Source: Pascua guehoae
Lineage: Eukaryota > Basidiomycota > Tremellomycetes > Trichosporonales > Trichosporonaceae
DNA: 64,000 nucleotides
Reading direction: 5' to 3'
NCBI GenBank assembly: GCA_001600415.1
Contig: BCJX01000010.1
Location: 1,045,303-1,109,302 of the forward strand
Shown here: piece by piece, positions 34,901 through 45,370 of the stretch
How the letters are laid out: every line of letters starts with the position of its first letter
Position numbering within the stretch: the first letter of the stretch is position 1
Program-made: the position numbers and the translations under genes
The notes under the pieces: generated by a model
Told to the model about the DNA's origin: nothing
Databases searched by the model: none
Seen by the model: only the letters and a program-made list of their open reading frames with translations

Positions 34901-37900
34901 CACATCAGGTCCTACCTGGACGAGATGCTGGCAAAAGGCTTTATACGGCCCTCGAACTTGCCCTGCTCGTCCCCCGTCATCCTCGTTGTCAAGAAGGACG
35001 GATCGTGGCGTTTCTGCGTCGACTACCGCTGGCTCAACAAGATCACCATCAAGAGCCGCTACCCCGTGCCACTCATCCAGTCATTACTGGACAGGTTGCA
35101 CAGTGCTACAGTCTACAGTAAGATTGACCTTCGTGGGGCGTATCACCTCCTATGGATTAGGAAGGGCGATGAATGGAAAACTGCCTTCCGCACCCCTTAC
35201 GGCCTCTACAAGTATCTCGTCATGCCTTTTGGGTTGTGCAACACTCCGTCAACCTTTCAACGCCTCATGAACCACATACTTCGTGACCTGCTGGATATCT
35301 GCGTTGTCGTCTACCTCGACGACATCCTCATATTCACCAGCACCGTCCAAGAACACACCGTCCGGGTATGGGACGTGTTGACCCGATTACGGGCCAACCA
35401 CTTGTATGCAAAGGCGTCCAAGTGCGAGTTTTACACCGACCGTACCACGTTCCTCGGATATGTCATCTCTCCCGACGGCGTATCCATGGACCCTGAGAAA
35501 ATTCGCGCGATCCAAGAATGGCCGTACCCCTGCTCTACGCGGGATGTACTGTCATTTGTCGGTCTCGCCAACTTTCACCGCCACCTCGTGCGCGACTTTG
35601 CCGTCATCACGGCCCCGCTCTACGCTGCAGCCAAACAGTCGACCACACCGTTCGTACTCACGCATACCGTGCGCGGGGCGTGGGACAACCTCAAGAGCGT
35701 GATGACATCCGACACCGTTGTCCGTCACTACGACCCCGAGCTGCCCTGCATCGTCGAGACGGACGCCTCTGACTACGCCCTCGGCGCCGTACTGAGCCAA
35801 GACGAGGGTGGAGTACGTCGCGCCGTCACTTTTGCGTCACGCAAGATGACGCCGGCTGAACTCAACTATCCGACGCACGATAAAGAGTTCCTCGCCATCA
35901 TGTATGCCTTTACCGTTTGACACCACTACCTCGAGGGCGCCAACATCGACGTCCAAGTCTACTCGGACCACCGCTCCCTCGAGAAGTTTACTATGGCCAT
36001 GATGCTGCTGTGCCGGCAAGCGAGATACCTCGACTTCATCGCGGATTTCAACTTTACCATCACGTTTCGTCCTGGCTGCCTGGCCGGACAGCCTGATGCC
36101 CTTTCCCGTAGGCCCGATTACCAGCCTGCGGATACCACGGCTACGTCCAGGTCAGAGGAGTTGAACCCTTTCAACTTCCGCGCTCTCCTCCGCCCTGAAC
36201 AGATCCTCAACACCATAATCGTCAATACCCCTGTCGAAGCCATGAGTACATGGTTCCCACACCTCAAACGCGCCTCCTCGACGGTGCCCGAGACCGCCGT
36301 CGTCGAGCTCAAACTAGACCGCGGCCGTGATGGCCTCTTCTACCACCGTGGCCGCCATTACGTCCCAGAAACCCTGCATCCCACTGTGTTGCGTATGCAT
36401 CACGATGACATGGTTGCCGGCCACCCCAGCATCGCCCGCACCATCGCCGTCATCAGCGCCCGTTTCTGGTGGCCCCAATGGCGTACCGACGTATACGACT
36501 ACTGCAAGTCCTGCGTCCCACTGTGTTGCGTATGCATCACGATGACATGGTTGCCGGCCACCCCAGCATCACCCGCACCATTGCCGTCATCGGCGCCCGT
36601 TTCTGGTGGCCCCAATGGCGTACCGACGTATACGACTACTGCAAGTCCTGCGTCCCACTGTGTTGCGTATGCATCACGACGACATGGTTGCCGGCCACCC
36701 CAGCATCNCCCGCACCATTGCCGTCATCGGCGCCCGTTTCTGGTGGCCCCAATGGCGTACCGACGTATACGACTACTGCAAGTCCTGCACCGTTTGCCAA
36801 AAGACCAAGGTACGACTGCAGAAGCCTTATGGCCTGCTCCAGCCCTTGCCCATACCGGAGCGGCCCTGGCAACATGTCACGGTGGACTTCATTGGCGAGC
36901 TCCCACGCTCAGGCGACTACAACTGTATCCTCGTCTTCGTCGACAAGTTCACCAAGATGGCCATCTTCGTACCTTGCACTACACGTCTTACAGCGTGCGG
37001 TTTCGCTGAACTGTTCCTCAAATATGTCTACTGCCGCTTTGGTCTCCCCAGTACCATGACTACGGATCGCGGATCTCTCTTTACGTCCCGCTTCTGGCGT
37101 TCCCTGGCTGAGCTGCTCTCTATCAAGCACGGCATTGCCACGACGAACCACCAGCAGACGGACGGCCAATCCGAGATTGTTGTCAAAGTACTAGAGCAGT
37201 ACATCCGCGTATATGGCAATTACGCCCAGTCCGATTGGGCCGATCTTCTCTGCCACGCCGAGTTCTGCTACAACACCATGGTCCACACGTCGACCAACGT
37301 TGCCCTGTACCAGGCACTCACGGGTTACATGCCCCGTACCTCTTTCCACGAGGCGCCAGCCCCTGGTACACTTGGCGAAGTCAACGCTACGCGCCACGCC
37401 TCGCGTATGGCAGAAATCCACCAATTCATCCGTGGCTGCCTGCGCCGCGCCGTAGACCACTTTACGGCCGCGTACAACAAGAAACGCGCGGACATAACAT
37501 TCAAAGTCGGCGACATGGTCCTCCTGCGCACCGCCAACATCAAGCGGTTGCGCCCCTCAAAGAAACTCTCCAACAAATACGCCGGGCCGTATCGCGTGGT
37601 ACGCATGGTGAACCCCGTGGCCTACAAAATCGACCTGCCTCCAGACACCAGGGTCCACCGCGTCTTCCATGTCGAGCTCCTCAAACCATTCGTAGGGGAC
37701 GAGTACATCAACGAGATGGACGATTTCGAGGACGAGACGGCTGCCCCACGCTCCATTACCTCCAAACGTACGGTCGACGACCAGGAACAATGGCGGGTGG
37801 CGTGGACCGATTCAACAATCAGTTGGGTGACAGACATCATGATGCAACCCTACCCGACGTGGCCTGCGCTACGCGACGCGTACCAGCCTAAGCCGCGTGC

Positions 37901-38072
37901 CGTAAAGCCCACTACGAAACCGGGTTGGAAAGGCTGGGTGGCACTGCCACAGGATGAACCGGACAACACCTCCACCATGCCGGGGGGCCCCACCGTACCC
38001 CCAAGTACGCCAACCATACCGGCCATTACTGGCCCACGCACACGCCGCGCGACTAAGTCCTCGGCACCTTAG
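31997..38072 (+). pseudogene. gag-pol polyprotein of the Ty3/gypsy element (inactivated)
   Basis: One frame runs from the ATG at 31997: Gag with a capsid-like segment (FISQCRAYFALNRNLYED, YLRGPAQRWYNAATRR) and an Arg/Asp/Asn-rich nucleocapsid-like part without a visible CCHC knuckle; protease (ALVDSGATRN, near 34300); reverse transcriptase with DLRGAYHLL and YLDDIL (near 35310); RNase H (ETDASDYALGAVLSQ, near 35760); integrase with an HHCC-type zinc finger and DDE residues in VDFIGEL, TTDRGSLF and TDGQSE. A C-terminal stretch (WRVAWTDSTISWV) may be a degenerate chromodomain. Breaks: TGA at 33074-33076 in Gag, TGA at 35918-35920 in RNase H, and a 137-bp triplication in the integrase zinc finger that shifts the frame by one. 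Confidence 0.95.
36379..36789 (+). repeat. 137-bp segment present three times in tandem in the integrase
   Basis: Unit starts TCCCACTGTGTTGCG and ends near GCAAGTCCTGCG; copies begin at 36379, 36516 and 36653 and differ at only a few positions. The two extra copies add 274 bp and shift the downstream frame by one. The third copy contains an N at 36708, so an assembly error is possible. Confidence 0.9.
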
Positions 38073-38313
38073 ACCCGCGACCCCTCCCAACACCTGTGCC
38101 TCGAACGACCCAATTACGACACCCTGTACCACCATGTTCCGCCAGTATGACTCATTCTCGAATTCATAATATAGGTCTCTATGTACAGAGGAGGAGACAA
38201 CTGGTTTCACTATACAAATGATGGGAATTGATAACTACACAGGTCGTAAGGGCTCGTTACGGGGCGCGTACATGTTGTTACACAGAGTGAGGGGGGACAG
38301 TGGCGGACACGGC
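38073..38313. other. Gap between pol end and the antisense gene
   Basis: 3' flank shared by the two convergent reading directions inside the element. A purine run (AGAGGAGGAGA) near 38186-38196 resembles a polypurine tract but is far from the 3' LTR. Confidence 0.4.
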
Positions 38314-39500
38314 TTACTCAGCCTCGTTGCCCGCGTGGCGGGCCGAACGACGCATCGGAGCAGTCTCTGGGCACGGACCACGGCGGCAAGGGCCACCGGC
38401 GTTCAGGGCACGACCGCACGACGACGAGCCGGCACCCGCATTGCGCGACGGGCCGGCTGCCGCGTTGCGCGACGGTCCGGCGGCCGCATTGGCGTTGTGC
38501 GCCATCGCCGCAGCGTTACGGACGCCGCGGACCTGGCTACGGCCGGCGGCCTTGCCGTCGCGGGCGACGCGCGACTTCTTGCTGGTAACGTTACGGACGC
38601 GCTCGTCGATCGAGATCTCGCGTTTCTTGCCACGGCCTTTCGGGTCCTCCTTGATGACCGCGCGGGTCATGAGCTACAATCAGCGTAAACCCGCAATACG
38701 ACATTCGTACTCACCTCGTCGAGCTTGACCAGTGCCAGATGCGCCTTCTCGTAAACCTTGCGCAGCGTCGCGTACTTGGTGAACTCCTCGTCGTCATCAT
38801 CAGAGTCGGGCTCCGCCGGCTGGTACGCGGAAATCCAGGCCGAGATGTCAGCCAGTAACTACGACCATCAGTATCTCAGACTACCATGGCCGTATCACCA
38901 ACTTACGTCCGACATTTCCACGTGTACGGTCTCCGCCATTACCGGCATGCCAGTAGTGATCCGGTGACGCGGGTGGCGGCGAGGACATGTCCCCTTCGAC
39001 TTTTGGCACCGCAGACACCCGACAAGCGCGAGCCACACCTTGCCGTCATCGTCGTAGTCATCTTCGGCGACCACCGGAAGCTTGTCGGCTGGATACTTGG
39101 TCTCGTCACGGTCCATATGCGTAGCGAGGAAAACGCAGGGCTCCCCGGCCTTCTCGCAGTCCGCGCACGTGGCTATACGTCAGCAGTACCCCACCGTCAC
39201 GCAGCCCGTACCCCCAGCTTACGCGGGACGACACTCACGCTTCACCTGGACGAACCGCGCGCCTGCACACACAGCCTTGACCTTGACGACTTGCTTGAAC
39301 TGGCCATATGCCGCGTTGCGGGCCTTGGCCTCGTCGGCGAGGCTCTCCAGGGCATCGGTGTACATCTCTCGGCTCAGCACGGTACGAGTCGAGTCTCACC
39401 ACACCACGCGACGTACCGTCACCATGCGCGAGTCCTCCTCAACAGCCTCGATTTCGAGCTTGTTGAGCGTCTGAAACTGGTAGTAAATCAGGATTGTCAT
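38314..39500 (-). CDS. Spliced antisense gene carried by the retrotransposon; two C-x2-C-x6-C motifs
   Basis: Five exons on the strand opposite gag-pol: 39500-39417, 39365-39239, 39172-38907, 38858-38715, 38673-38314; 326 residues. Introns are 41-66 bp with GTACGT, GTGAGT, GTAAGT and GTGAGT donors, and all phases fit. Residues 73-83 (CADCEKAGEPC) and 123-133 (CLRCQKSKGTC) each have C-x2-C-x6-C spacing, the half-sites of a Zn2Cys6 cluster, but separated by 39 residues instead of the usual 5-12. An acidic patch (EDDYDDDG) lies between. A helical stretch follows (SAWISAYQPAEPDSDDDDEE, RKVYEKAHLALVKLDELM), then a basic, Ala/Gly/Ser-rich tail (KGRGKKREISIDERVRN, repeats of AAAGPSRN). It could be a captured host regulator or an accessory nucleic-acid-binding protein of the element. 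Function unknown. Confidence 0.7.
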
Positions 39501-39808
39501 CGTGGCGGCTTGAGGATCGACGAGGGGATCAACAGGATATGGTGTTTGTGTGAATGTCGAGGGTGTGAAGCAGCGTCGACGACGAATGGTGATATGGACG
39601 ATATCAGAGTCGAGAGACGGCGTCCGAGGAAGGTATGCACACCGACGACACCGCCACCTTCCCTCNTACGGCGTTTTCGGCGTTTCTCACGATACGCCCC
39701 CGTGGCACCTCGGCGACCCGCACCGCCTCGCCGTCGAGCACACAACTGACGTCGTCGATACACACGGCTTCGGTGTGTCTCGACGACGCCCTGTCTTGCA
39801 TGGGGTGA

Positions 39809-40052
39809 TGTAATGGTATCCGCCACATACGGCGCTCATACCTTGCATTACGCGCCATATCACGTGACTGACCCATTACGTCACTCCGACAACCGACATT
39901 CATAGAGTACTGTATAAATACGGGCTTCGCCCATCCTCTGTCCTCTATCAAATGTATTGTCTACATCTCTCGTACTTCGTTTACACCACACGTACCGCCC
40001 TCGCTCAGCGCCTGCAACCGCTTCCCGCCGCCCGCGTACGCATAGCATTACA
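39809..40052 (+). repeat. 3' LTR
   Basis: 244 bp, near-identical to the 5' LTR. It lacks 5 bp near the TATA box (GGCTT repeat) and one other base, and one base of the presumed transcript start differs (CAAATG for CGAATG). The bases just before it (GGGGTGA) are a short purine run. Confidence 0.95.
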
Positions 40053-40855
40053 CTGACCCGCGCGGGCAGGGTATTCGCCACGACGCGCCTAATCGAGATT
40101 GTCGAGCTCATTGATATGGACGAGTTCTACTCGAGGGCTTATGAGCTGGCGATATTAAAGCTCTTCACCGGCATCCATGCTATCAAGGTTCACTTTAGCC
40201 CCTCTCACTCGTGGGGAATGGTGAGGCTCTTCAAAACGGCAAAAGTCATCACGTACGCGCTATACCTGACCGGCATGATGTCGAATATCATTCTGCGAAG
40301 CGAAGTGTGCAGGTTGCCAAAGCGGTGTAGCGAGCTGGAGAGAATCGTTATCAGTGTACCAGGTACGTACCTACATGGTTGATAGCCTATGTGTCGTCTC
40401 ACTGCCCAACACACACAGCCCACAGGGCTCTCCCGATGTGGCCTGAAGGCATGTGGATTACGCCCCCCGAATCGGTCCGCGACGTCGTCATCATCTTTGA
40501 CCCGAGGATATTCGTCGCCAAGCTCTCGTCTACAATGGTGCAACCGCACGGTCGCCTGGGCTTTCTCACAAACTGCTTTGGCAAGGCCCTGGCCTTTCTC
40601 CCGCGCGTGCACTATACGTTGGTCGGACTGTCGCTCATCCCACCTCCTCGTCTCAACTTTGCCAGCGATCTCGACCCCGCCGGCGTCGAGGCCGCGTTTT
40701 ACACCAATCTCGAAGCCATGTTGCGTCAAGTCGGCGCCGGGGATGACCAAGTCAAGCAAAAACTTGCCGCTGTCACGATTGTCACGCCAGACGAGTACAT
40801 CGAGCATGTCGGCCGTGTGCAGTACGACTGGGAGACGACGTTTGGGTGGTACTAG

Positions 40856-42115
40856 AAATTGCTTGCATGCATTAATCAGAGTCTACCAAGCTTGTGTATG
40901 AGACTGGGAGGCTCTGGGAATGAGGTGGAAGATGAACAAACATGAATGCATGCCAGATGCAGGAAGGAGGAGGTTGCGAGAGGAAGCTAGGGCATCTTGG
41001 ACAACGACCTGCGAAGTTAGTTCGGCGAATCACAGAGGCATCGATGGCGTGTGCGTCTCCAACACGTTTTGTGTGTCGTTGAAGACAGGCCAGTTTTCCA
41101 TGTTCCATATTCCATGCACTGACGTGTCCTCCCGATGGTGGCTAAGGTACATTCGCTCTCCAGTTTAGTTACATGTACCTCCTCCATCCTATCTCGCCAC
41201 CAATATTGCCCAACTGAGTGTACTATGGCAGCATGCTGTTGTCCACAAGTTGTACTGCACTCCTTCCCACGTCTTGGATACTTCCGACTCTGGACAGATC
41301 GATCCGCATCGATCTATATCCCCGTCTCTCACGGATCGGGGACGATCCCGTTTGTGCGCACTGGCCTAAAAATGTCACCTTGCATCATTGGGCCTTCCTG
41401 TTATGCATGTTACGTGTCGTAGCTCTGGACACGCCCCCTCGCACGCTCATGCCTCGCGGCGCAATTCGCAAGTGGCGTCAGTCGCGTGGCAAAAGTCAGT
41501 CGCGTCGGTCGGTCGCGTCGGACCCAGCCTCGCCTCGCAACTGGCAGACCCTGAGATCCGCCTTGGCTTTTGTTATCTCTCCATTTCTCAGTTTCTCTTT
41601 CTCTCCTTCTCTCTCTCTCTCTGTCTCTCTCTCATCTCCTTTGCATTGTTTCTTTTTCGGCAATACCTCTGTGCAACCAACGTTCACGCGTCCACGACCT
41701 CCACCGCGTCTTTGCTCCGCGTACTCTTCCTCACACTTTCCCCACTCCTGTTCTTTCCTCCCCACTCATGTCGTAACAAACCTCTCCCGCGTGAACTTCC
41801 CCTCTTCCCCACTACTCCTCACACTTCTCACTCCTCTCCTTGCCAGCCGGTACACCCACTTTACCCTTGCTTTCCTCCCTCTCGCCGACCTCGCACCGCC
41901 CGTCGACCGTTCCCTCCGTCCTTCGCCGTCTAGAAGTCCTTCCCTCCTGGAAAGTACTCGCAACTAACGCCCACGCCCCACCAGCGTTGCGCGATCCATA
42001 CACCCCTCTCCGACTGTCCGAATACCACGCCTCTGCGCCGCGTCCAGATCGTCCACAAGTCCCATCGCGTCGACTCCACACGGCACCCTTCGGGGTGCCC
42101 GTCCTCTATGGCACG
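40856..42115. other. Spacer and C/T-rich leader before F-box-like gene 4
   Basis: No gene in the first 700 bp. From about 41570 to 42000 the plus strand is pyrimidine-rich, with a TCTC microsatellite at about 41600-41635. Confidence 0.45.
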
Positions 42116-43337
42116 ATGAACTCCAAGCGCCCCCCCAAGCGACCCAAACCAGAGTACCTCGCGGAGGACGACTGCGTGCGGCCCCTCAAGCGCGCCAAAC
42201 TCGGCCACATTGTGACGATCAGCATACCCCCCACTGTCCTCAGCGTCGAACCCGCCTTGACACCCGCGCTCACCCTGGACTACCGGATGTTCCCCCACAT
42301 CCTCGACCTCGTTATGTCGTTTGCGCCGCGCGCGTCCCTTTTCGCCCTCCGTCGCACGTGCTGGGAGCTCTGCTTCAAGGTCGATATCATGCTGGCGCAG
42401 CACGTCTTGCTGGACCCCAAGTTTCTCGGTTCGGAAATGTGGGATCTGGGGATTGGTACACCCGAGGGCCGGCTGCCGCTCATGTACGCCGTCGACGCCG
42501 ACGCCGATTGCTACTCGTTCCGGCCCATGGTCGAGTACTCGACGGCCATTGCGCGCGCCGCGATTGTGTTCGAAACGACGCGCGTGGTCGAGGTGTTTAT
42601 GGACCTGGGTGGTCTGACAGAGTATGAGAGCTATGTCCTGGGTCTGTTTACCGGTATTCGCGATCTCAAGGTGCACAACGGCAGCAACGGGCTGCCCCGT
42701 GACCTCGGTGGGCATTTGGGTTCGGCGCTGTCTCTCCTGTACGAACAGCGCGTCATCATGAACCGTGAGGGCTGGTGGTGGTGTGCGATCCCGAAGCAAC
42801 CCCAGGGCCTGGAGCGGCTCACCGTTTTTGTGCAAGGTGAGTGGGAGCCAAGGCCCGTGGCATGTCGAGCTCACAGGTCCATCAGGCTACTACCTCGCCA
42901 CACCCGACGTAGAGTACCCACCACCGCTCCCGATTGTTGACTCTGTCCGCGGCATTGTCCTTATTTTTAACGAAGCCTATCTAGAGTTCAAAGAATTCTT
43001 CTCCAGCGCTCGGATACGACATCCGTTGGGTTTTCTCACAAACCTATTCGAGGCGGCGATCCCGGACCTCGACCGCGTCCGATACACGCTCGTCGGAATG
43101 GTGCCCCTCCCGTACGGGGCTCTAGGCCAGACAAAGACGAAACGGTCCAAAGTCAGGCGCAAGTTTTACAGGAGGCTGCGCCAGATGCTGTGCGAGAGGT
43201 ATCCCGACTCGGACGAAGAGGTCAAGACGCGTCTCGCGGCCGTCACCATCGTAACCCACGAAGACTACCTGGATCAAATTGGAGAGGACCGGTTTGACTG
43301 GGAGATCGAGTTTGAAGAGGCTTGGCCTGACGAGTAA
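42116..43337 (+). CDS. F-box-like family member 4
   Basis: Exons 42116-42836 and 42877-43337; 393 residues. Short basic N-terminus (NSKRPPKRPKPEY) instead of the acidic repeats of member 2. F-box-like motif near residues 55-92 (DYRMFPHILDLVMSFAPRAS, LFALRRTCWELCFKVD). Family blocks follow in order: GTPEGRLPLMYAV, LFTGIRDLKV, HPLGFLTNLFEAAIPDLDRV, VRYTLVGM, SDEEVKTRLAAVTIVT and DRFDWE near the end. The intron is at the family position. A perfect extra intron (43334-43376: GTAAGA, CTAAC, CAG) spans the stop; if used, the protein gains an Arg/Pro/Gly repeat tail ending at 43503 (434 residues). Confidence 0.8.
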
Positions 43338-43426
43338 GAGGTGGTTGAACGCGGGCCGCACTAACCTTCTGATCAGGTTCGATTGCGACGGGGGAGCCAG
43401 AGGAAGAGGACGGAGTGGGGTCACAA

Positions 43427-43571
43427 GACGACATGGGAGACGACCCGGGAGACGACCCGGGGGACGACCCGGGGGACGACCCGGGGGACGACCCGGGGGA
43501 TGACCCGGGAGATGACACGGGAGACAACCCGGGAGGCGACACAGGAGACAACACGGGAGGCGACACAGGAT
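43427..43571. repeat. 12-bp minisatellite (GACGACCCGGGG type)
   Basis: About twelve units, exact in the middle and degenerate at the right end. Open in several frames, so it can encode RPGG-type repeats if the overlapping optional exon of F-box-like gene 4 is used. Confidence 0.85.
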
Positions 43572-43953
43572 GATGCGATGGTCGGGGTACTACGTCACGG
43601 ATGCCGCGTTTCGTGTACCATGTTACGAATACTGTGATGATGTATCCAACAGTTTCTTGCATGAACAGTTGCCAAACAGATCCTGCAGGGGTCTCGTTGG
43701 ACCAAACAGCAGGTTATCCCTGGCAGCCAGCTGAGCTCGCCTGCATTTGAGTGTGGGCGAAAGCTGGCATGGCGCGAGCAATACCTTGGAGAGAGAGGGC
43801 TGCTTACGACAAGCTCCCAGCATACGACCTCGCAACCATTAATTCATCCCGATATCTATAAAGTACAAGCTCTGCACCGCAGCTCGTTCGCGCCCAGCAC
43901 GAGTCCTGGCTCCTCCCAGTCCATTGCTAGTTCTGGCTCCTCGGGGCCCACTA
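43572..43953. other. Spacer between F-box-like gene 4 and the hydrolase gene
   Basis: Convergent 3' flanks. Near 43900-43950 a TCCTGGCTCCTC/TTCTGGCTCCTCGGG-type sequence is repeated three times just after the hydrolase stop. Confidence 0.4.
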
Positions 43954-45370
43954 CTAGTTCTGCCCGGCGCGAATTGCCTTGACAATGTTGTTGATCTCGG
44001 CGAGGAAGGGCTTGTAAGCGCGCTTACCGGCCACGATGGGCGAGACGTGGACGCCGGCGTCGTCCTGGATGGTGAGCCAGCCTGATCCAGTCCTCACACT
44101 GGCTGCCATGCGCCGTAACCCGCATTCACTCACCTTGTACACCGCAACGTCGACGCCGTCGCGCCTAAACGCCGCAATGAGCGCCTCGTCCTCGCCCTGA
44201 AACACCTCGAGGGCGCCATAGCTAACCAGCACGTGTGCGCCCTTGAGCCACCGCCACTCGCCCGCGAGGGCCGGCGAGAAGAGCGCGCCGGCCACCTCGT
44301 GCTGCTCGTAGTGGCGCGTCGTGGACGCGACTGCGCGATGCAAGAGCGTCGGCGCGAGATAGTCGGTGTCGATATTCGTGGCCCACGTGTCAAACGAGGC
44401 GGTAAAGTCGACCCAGGGCGAGATGAGCGCCAGGCCCCCGGGGAGGGGCTCGCCGAGCGCGCGCAGCTGCAGCGCAGTCGCGAGGGCCAGGTGCCCGCCG
44501 GCGCTGTCGCCCATGAGGATGATGTTGGCGGGCGAAAAGCCCAGGACGGCCACGAGGTGGTGCCAGGCCGCGAGCGCGTCGACGAGCGGGGCCGGGTAGG
44601 CAGTGTGCGCGTGCGTCGTCTTGCGGTATTGCGTCCCTGGGCGTCAGTCGTGTGTGCGCGTGGGTGTGTGGGTGTGTGGGTGTAACCCCTGTGGAGCGTG
44701 TTATATGACCTGGGTGCCACTCACCAAAGACGCGCAGACCCGTGTCGCGCGCAATCTTGAACGGAAACGGCGTCATGAGCGGGTGGCCCATAATGTACCC
44801 GCTTGGTTATCAGCACCACAGCGCGTCTCGTATCTCCTCCTCCCGCGTATCTCCGCCCGCCAACCATACGTACCCGCCATGAGTGTAGAGAATCGCGACC
44901 TCACCGGGCTGTGCCGCCTCGAACCCACTCCCCTTCGCGGAGAGGACGAACAACGGCCGCCTCGCCTGCCCCACCGCCCCACTAGGCGGCAGGGCCGCGT
45001 ACGCCGTGCACCACTCGGCCGGACACGCGTCAATCGTAATCACCTCCGAGGGCACGGCCTCTGCGAGCCCCGGCGGCATGGGGAGGAGCGGCCTGGGTGT
45101 CCCGGTCGCCTGCTCCCACGTATCAGCGCGGGGCAGGAGGGGCCGCAGCTGGCCGGTCCGGAAGACGAACCGGCCGAGGAGGTAGAGATGGAGCGGGATC
45201 GGCGGGAGGGTGCGGTCGCGCGCGCCCACGAGCCCCAGTCGGAGGCGCAGCGCGTCGAGCAGGAAGAGCGGGAGCTGGATGAGTGCGGATAAGAGGGTCC
45301 ACAGGCGCTGGAGCCAGCGCGGGTGGCCGTTGGGCGCGGGGCGCGCCTGGGGCGCAAAGACGACCGTCAT
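43954..45370 (-). CDS. Alpha/beta hydrolase, HSL/arylacetamide-deacetylase type
   Basis: Exons 45370-44874, 44801-44725, 44636-44134, 44064-43954; 395 residues. A hydrophobic segment near residues 24-40 suggests a membrane anchor. The first junction creates the HGGG oxyanion motif (residues about 164-167, followed by YIMGHP), and GDSAGG (234-239) holds the nucleophile Ser236. The last exon supplies the likely catalytic His (DDAGVHVSP, about 365). Spacing and motifs match the hormone-sensitive-lipase family (alpha/beta hydrolase fold 3), which in fungi includes steryl acetyl hydrolases and related esterases. Substrate unknown. Confidence 0.8.

Larger units (their letters stand above)
31721..40052 (+). 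mobile_element. Ty3/gypsy LTR retrotransposon (Tf1/sushi-like) with antisense gene
   Basis: 8.3-kb element with LTRs of 250 and 244 bp that begin TGTAAT and end ATTACA, differing by three substitutions and two indels, flanked by CTGAC. Internal order: self-complementary primer site, Gag, protease, reverse transcriptase, RNase H, integrase, then 1.7 kb holding a spliced gene on the opposite strand. RT before integrase defines Ty3/gypsy. Gag and Pol share one frame, as in Tf1. This copy's gag-pol is not functional (two stops and a frame-shifting triplication). LTR similarity points to fairly recent insertion. Two ambiguous bases (36708 and 39666) lie inside it, suggesting the assembler met more than one copy. 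Confidence 0.95.
31365..40855 (+). pseudogene. F-box-like family member 3, split by a retrotransposon
   Basis: The left part (31365-31720) has the family motif DYRMFPHLIDRILSFAPRES, LLALRCASWDMCYAVD and TTPQGRLPLFYAL. The frame breaks exactly at the 5' LTR and resumes right after the 3' LTR and its target duplication at 40058 (RAGRVFATTRLIEIVELI, LFTGIHAIKV). It continues through the family's conserved intron (40363-40418) to the stop at 40855 (VQYDWETTFGWY). Apart from the insertion the two halves are in phase. A second lesion lies near the start: the frame opened by the ATG at 31365 hits TGA at 31410-31412, 15 codons in, before the F-box-like motif. Either the gene was already damaged, or translation used a later start (first ATG after it at 31455). 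Confidence 0.85.

Noticed and set aside
39497..39951. Minus-strand frames crossing the 3' LTR boundary as an upstream exon of the antisense gene
   Set aside because: They contain the N at 39666 and LTR sequence, and the ATG at 39500 already opens a frame that splices cleanly.
43383..43637. 84-codon TTRG-repeat frame over the 12-bp minisatellite
   Set aside because: The repeat is open in several frames, so length alone is no evidence; only the frame reached by the optional intron of F-box-like gene 4 is considered.
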